A DNA stretch of 64,000 bases from JAUYIV01 sp040882645 (lineage in GTDB: Bacteria > Actinomycetota > Acidimicrobiia > Spongiisociales > UBA11373). Under the pieces are notes generated by a model. The model saw only the letters and a list, made by a program, of their open reading frames with translations. It was not told the DNA's origin and made no database searches. Below, piece by piece: positions 63,576 through 64,000 of this stretch. Location of the stretch: positions 62,001 to 126,000 of the forward strand of contig JBBEAX010000085.1 in NCBI GenBank assembly GCA_040882645.1. The letters are read 5' to 3'. The stretch's first letter is position 1. Each line of letters begins with the position of its first letter. Position numbers and translations under genes: made by a program.

Positions 63576-64000
63576 CTACTTCGCCTTGCCCTGCTCGGCG
63601 ACCGCCTGGGCCGCCGCCGCGGCGGCTTCGGGATCACCCAGGTAGCCGCTGTCGATACGCCTCAAGTCTTCGTCGAGGGTGTAGCACAGCGGGATTCCGG
63701 TGGGAATGTTCAGGGAAGGGATCGCTTCGTCGCTGATCCCGTCCAGATGCTTCACCAGGGCGCGCAAGCTGTTGCCGTGGGCCGATACCAACACAGTGCG
63801 CCCCGCCCGCAGATCGGGGACGATCCGATCGTGCCAATACGGCAGCATGCGGGCGACCACATTGGCCAGACTCTCCGTTGCCGGCAGAAGATCCGGCGTC
63901 AGCCCGGCATAGCGGTGATCGTGGACCGGGTGCCGCTCGTCGGCCGGATCGAGCGGTGGTGGCGGCAGGTCATACGAACGTCGCCAGATCTGCACCTGCT
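63576..64000 (-). CDS. gpmA: Phosphoglycerate mutase, 2,3-BPG-dependent (partial)
   Basis: The visible 141 codons are the C-terminal half; the 5' part lies off the right edge. QIWRRSYDLPPPPLD, GLTPDLLPATESLANVVARMLPYW and the catalytic VSAHGNSLRALVKHLDG plus IPTGIPLCYTL are typical of GpmA, which interconverts 3- and 2-phosphoglycerate in glycolysis. Ends beside the short-word inverted repeat. Confidence 0.92.
   Translation of the reverse strand, partial: QVQIWRRSYDLPPPPLDPADERHPVHDHRYAGLTPDLLPATESLANVVARMLPYWHDRIVPDLRAGRTVLVSAHGNSLRALVKHLDGISDEAIPSLNIPTGIPLCYTLDEDLRRIDSGYLGDPEAAAAAAQAVAEQGKAK

Overview
The window looks like a chromosomal segment of a high-GC actinobacterium, most likely an Acidimicrobiia-type lineage. 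The grounds are a complete Pup-proteasome locus (arc, dop, pup, prcB, prcA, pafA, pafB, pafC), an actinobacterial-style single-cluster ferredoxin, frequent GTG and TTG starts, and secreted proteins with threonine-rich linkers after the signal or lipobox. Placement below phylum is inference.

Left chromosomal part (1-28.8 kb). From right to left on the minus strand, arc-dop-pup-prcB-prcA run as one translationally coupled block with GTGA or ATGA overlaps, or a 35-base overlap at dop/pup. A small membrane signal-transducer-like gene, pafA and the WYL regulator pair pafB/pafC follow. Divergent from arc is a ferredoxin, then tRNA methyltransferase trmI, whose TTG start overlaps the stop of a previously unlisted 34-aa membrane peptide. 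Next come a ppa / LON-domain / two-membrane-protein operon, MFS and EamA transporters, a class-V aminotransferase, secreted proteins (SGNH hydrolase, lipoprotein), small sensors, a PRC-barrel protein, a methyltransferase, a DEAD-box helicase, an alpha/beta-hydrolase fused to a nucleotide cyclase, a VIT-family transporter and a squalene/phytoene synthase homologue. Two decayed genes (histidine kinase, acyltransferase-3) lie between 24.5 and 26.2 kb.

Genomic island (28,970-53,900). A perfect 55-bp direct repeat marks the ends. The right copy is the 3' half of an intact tRNA-Leu(GAG); the left copy is a truncated tRNA 3' fragment. The 24.9-kb unit encodes a tyrosine integrase, an excisionase-like HTH and a DUF3987-type protein, but no visible capsid or conjugation genes. 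Its cargo is mostly nucleic-acid or signalling related: a two-gene type III-like restriction-modification system, a 1,248-aa protein with a C-terminal nuclease-like motif, a YaaC-like protein, a HEPN-like protein, a uracil-DNA-glycosylase-like protein, DUF429, XRE, and a three-gene ThiL-like/HIT/nucleotide-cyclase operon, which is the best candidate here for an undescribed system. Tandem repeats with an 11-bp period flank the att cores, and the left core has such arms on both sides. That is the layout expected of an element-element junction, so the island may be an accretion of related elements.

Right chromosomal part (53.9-64 kb). Beyond the tRNA, an oligopeptide ABC transporter (two lipoprotein binding proteins, two permeases, two ATPases) runs on the minus strand, followed by secG and a partial gpmA. 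A hairpin with a 21-G homopolymer separates the binding-protein genes from the permeases. Four intergenic gaps carry degenerate short-word repeats, two of them arranged as long inverted repeats.
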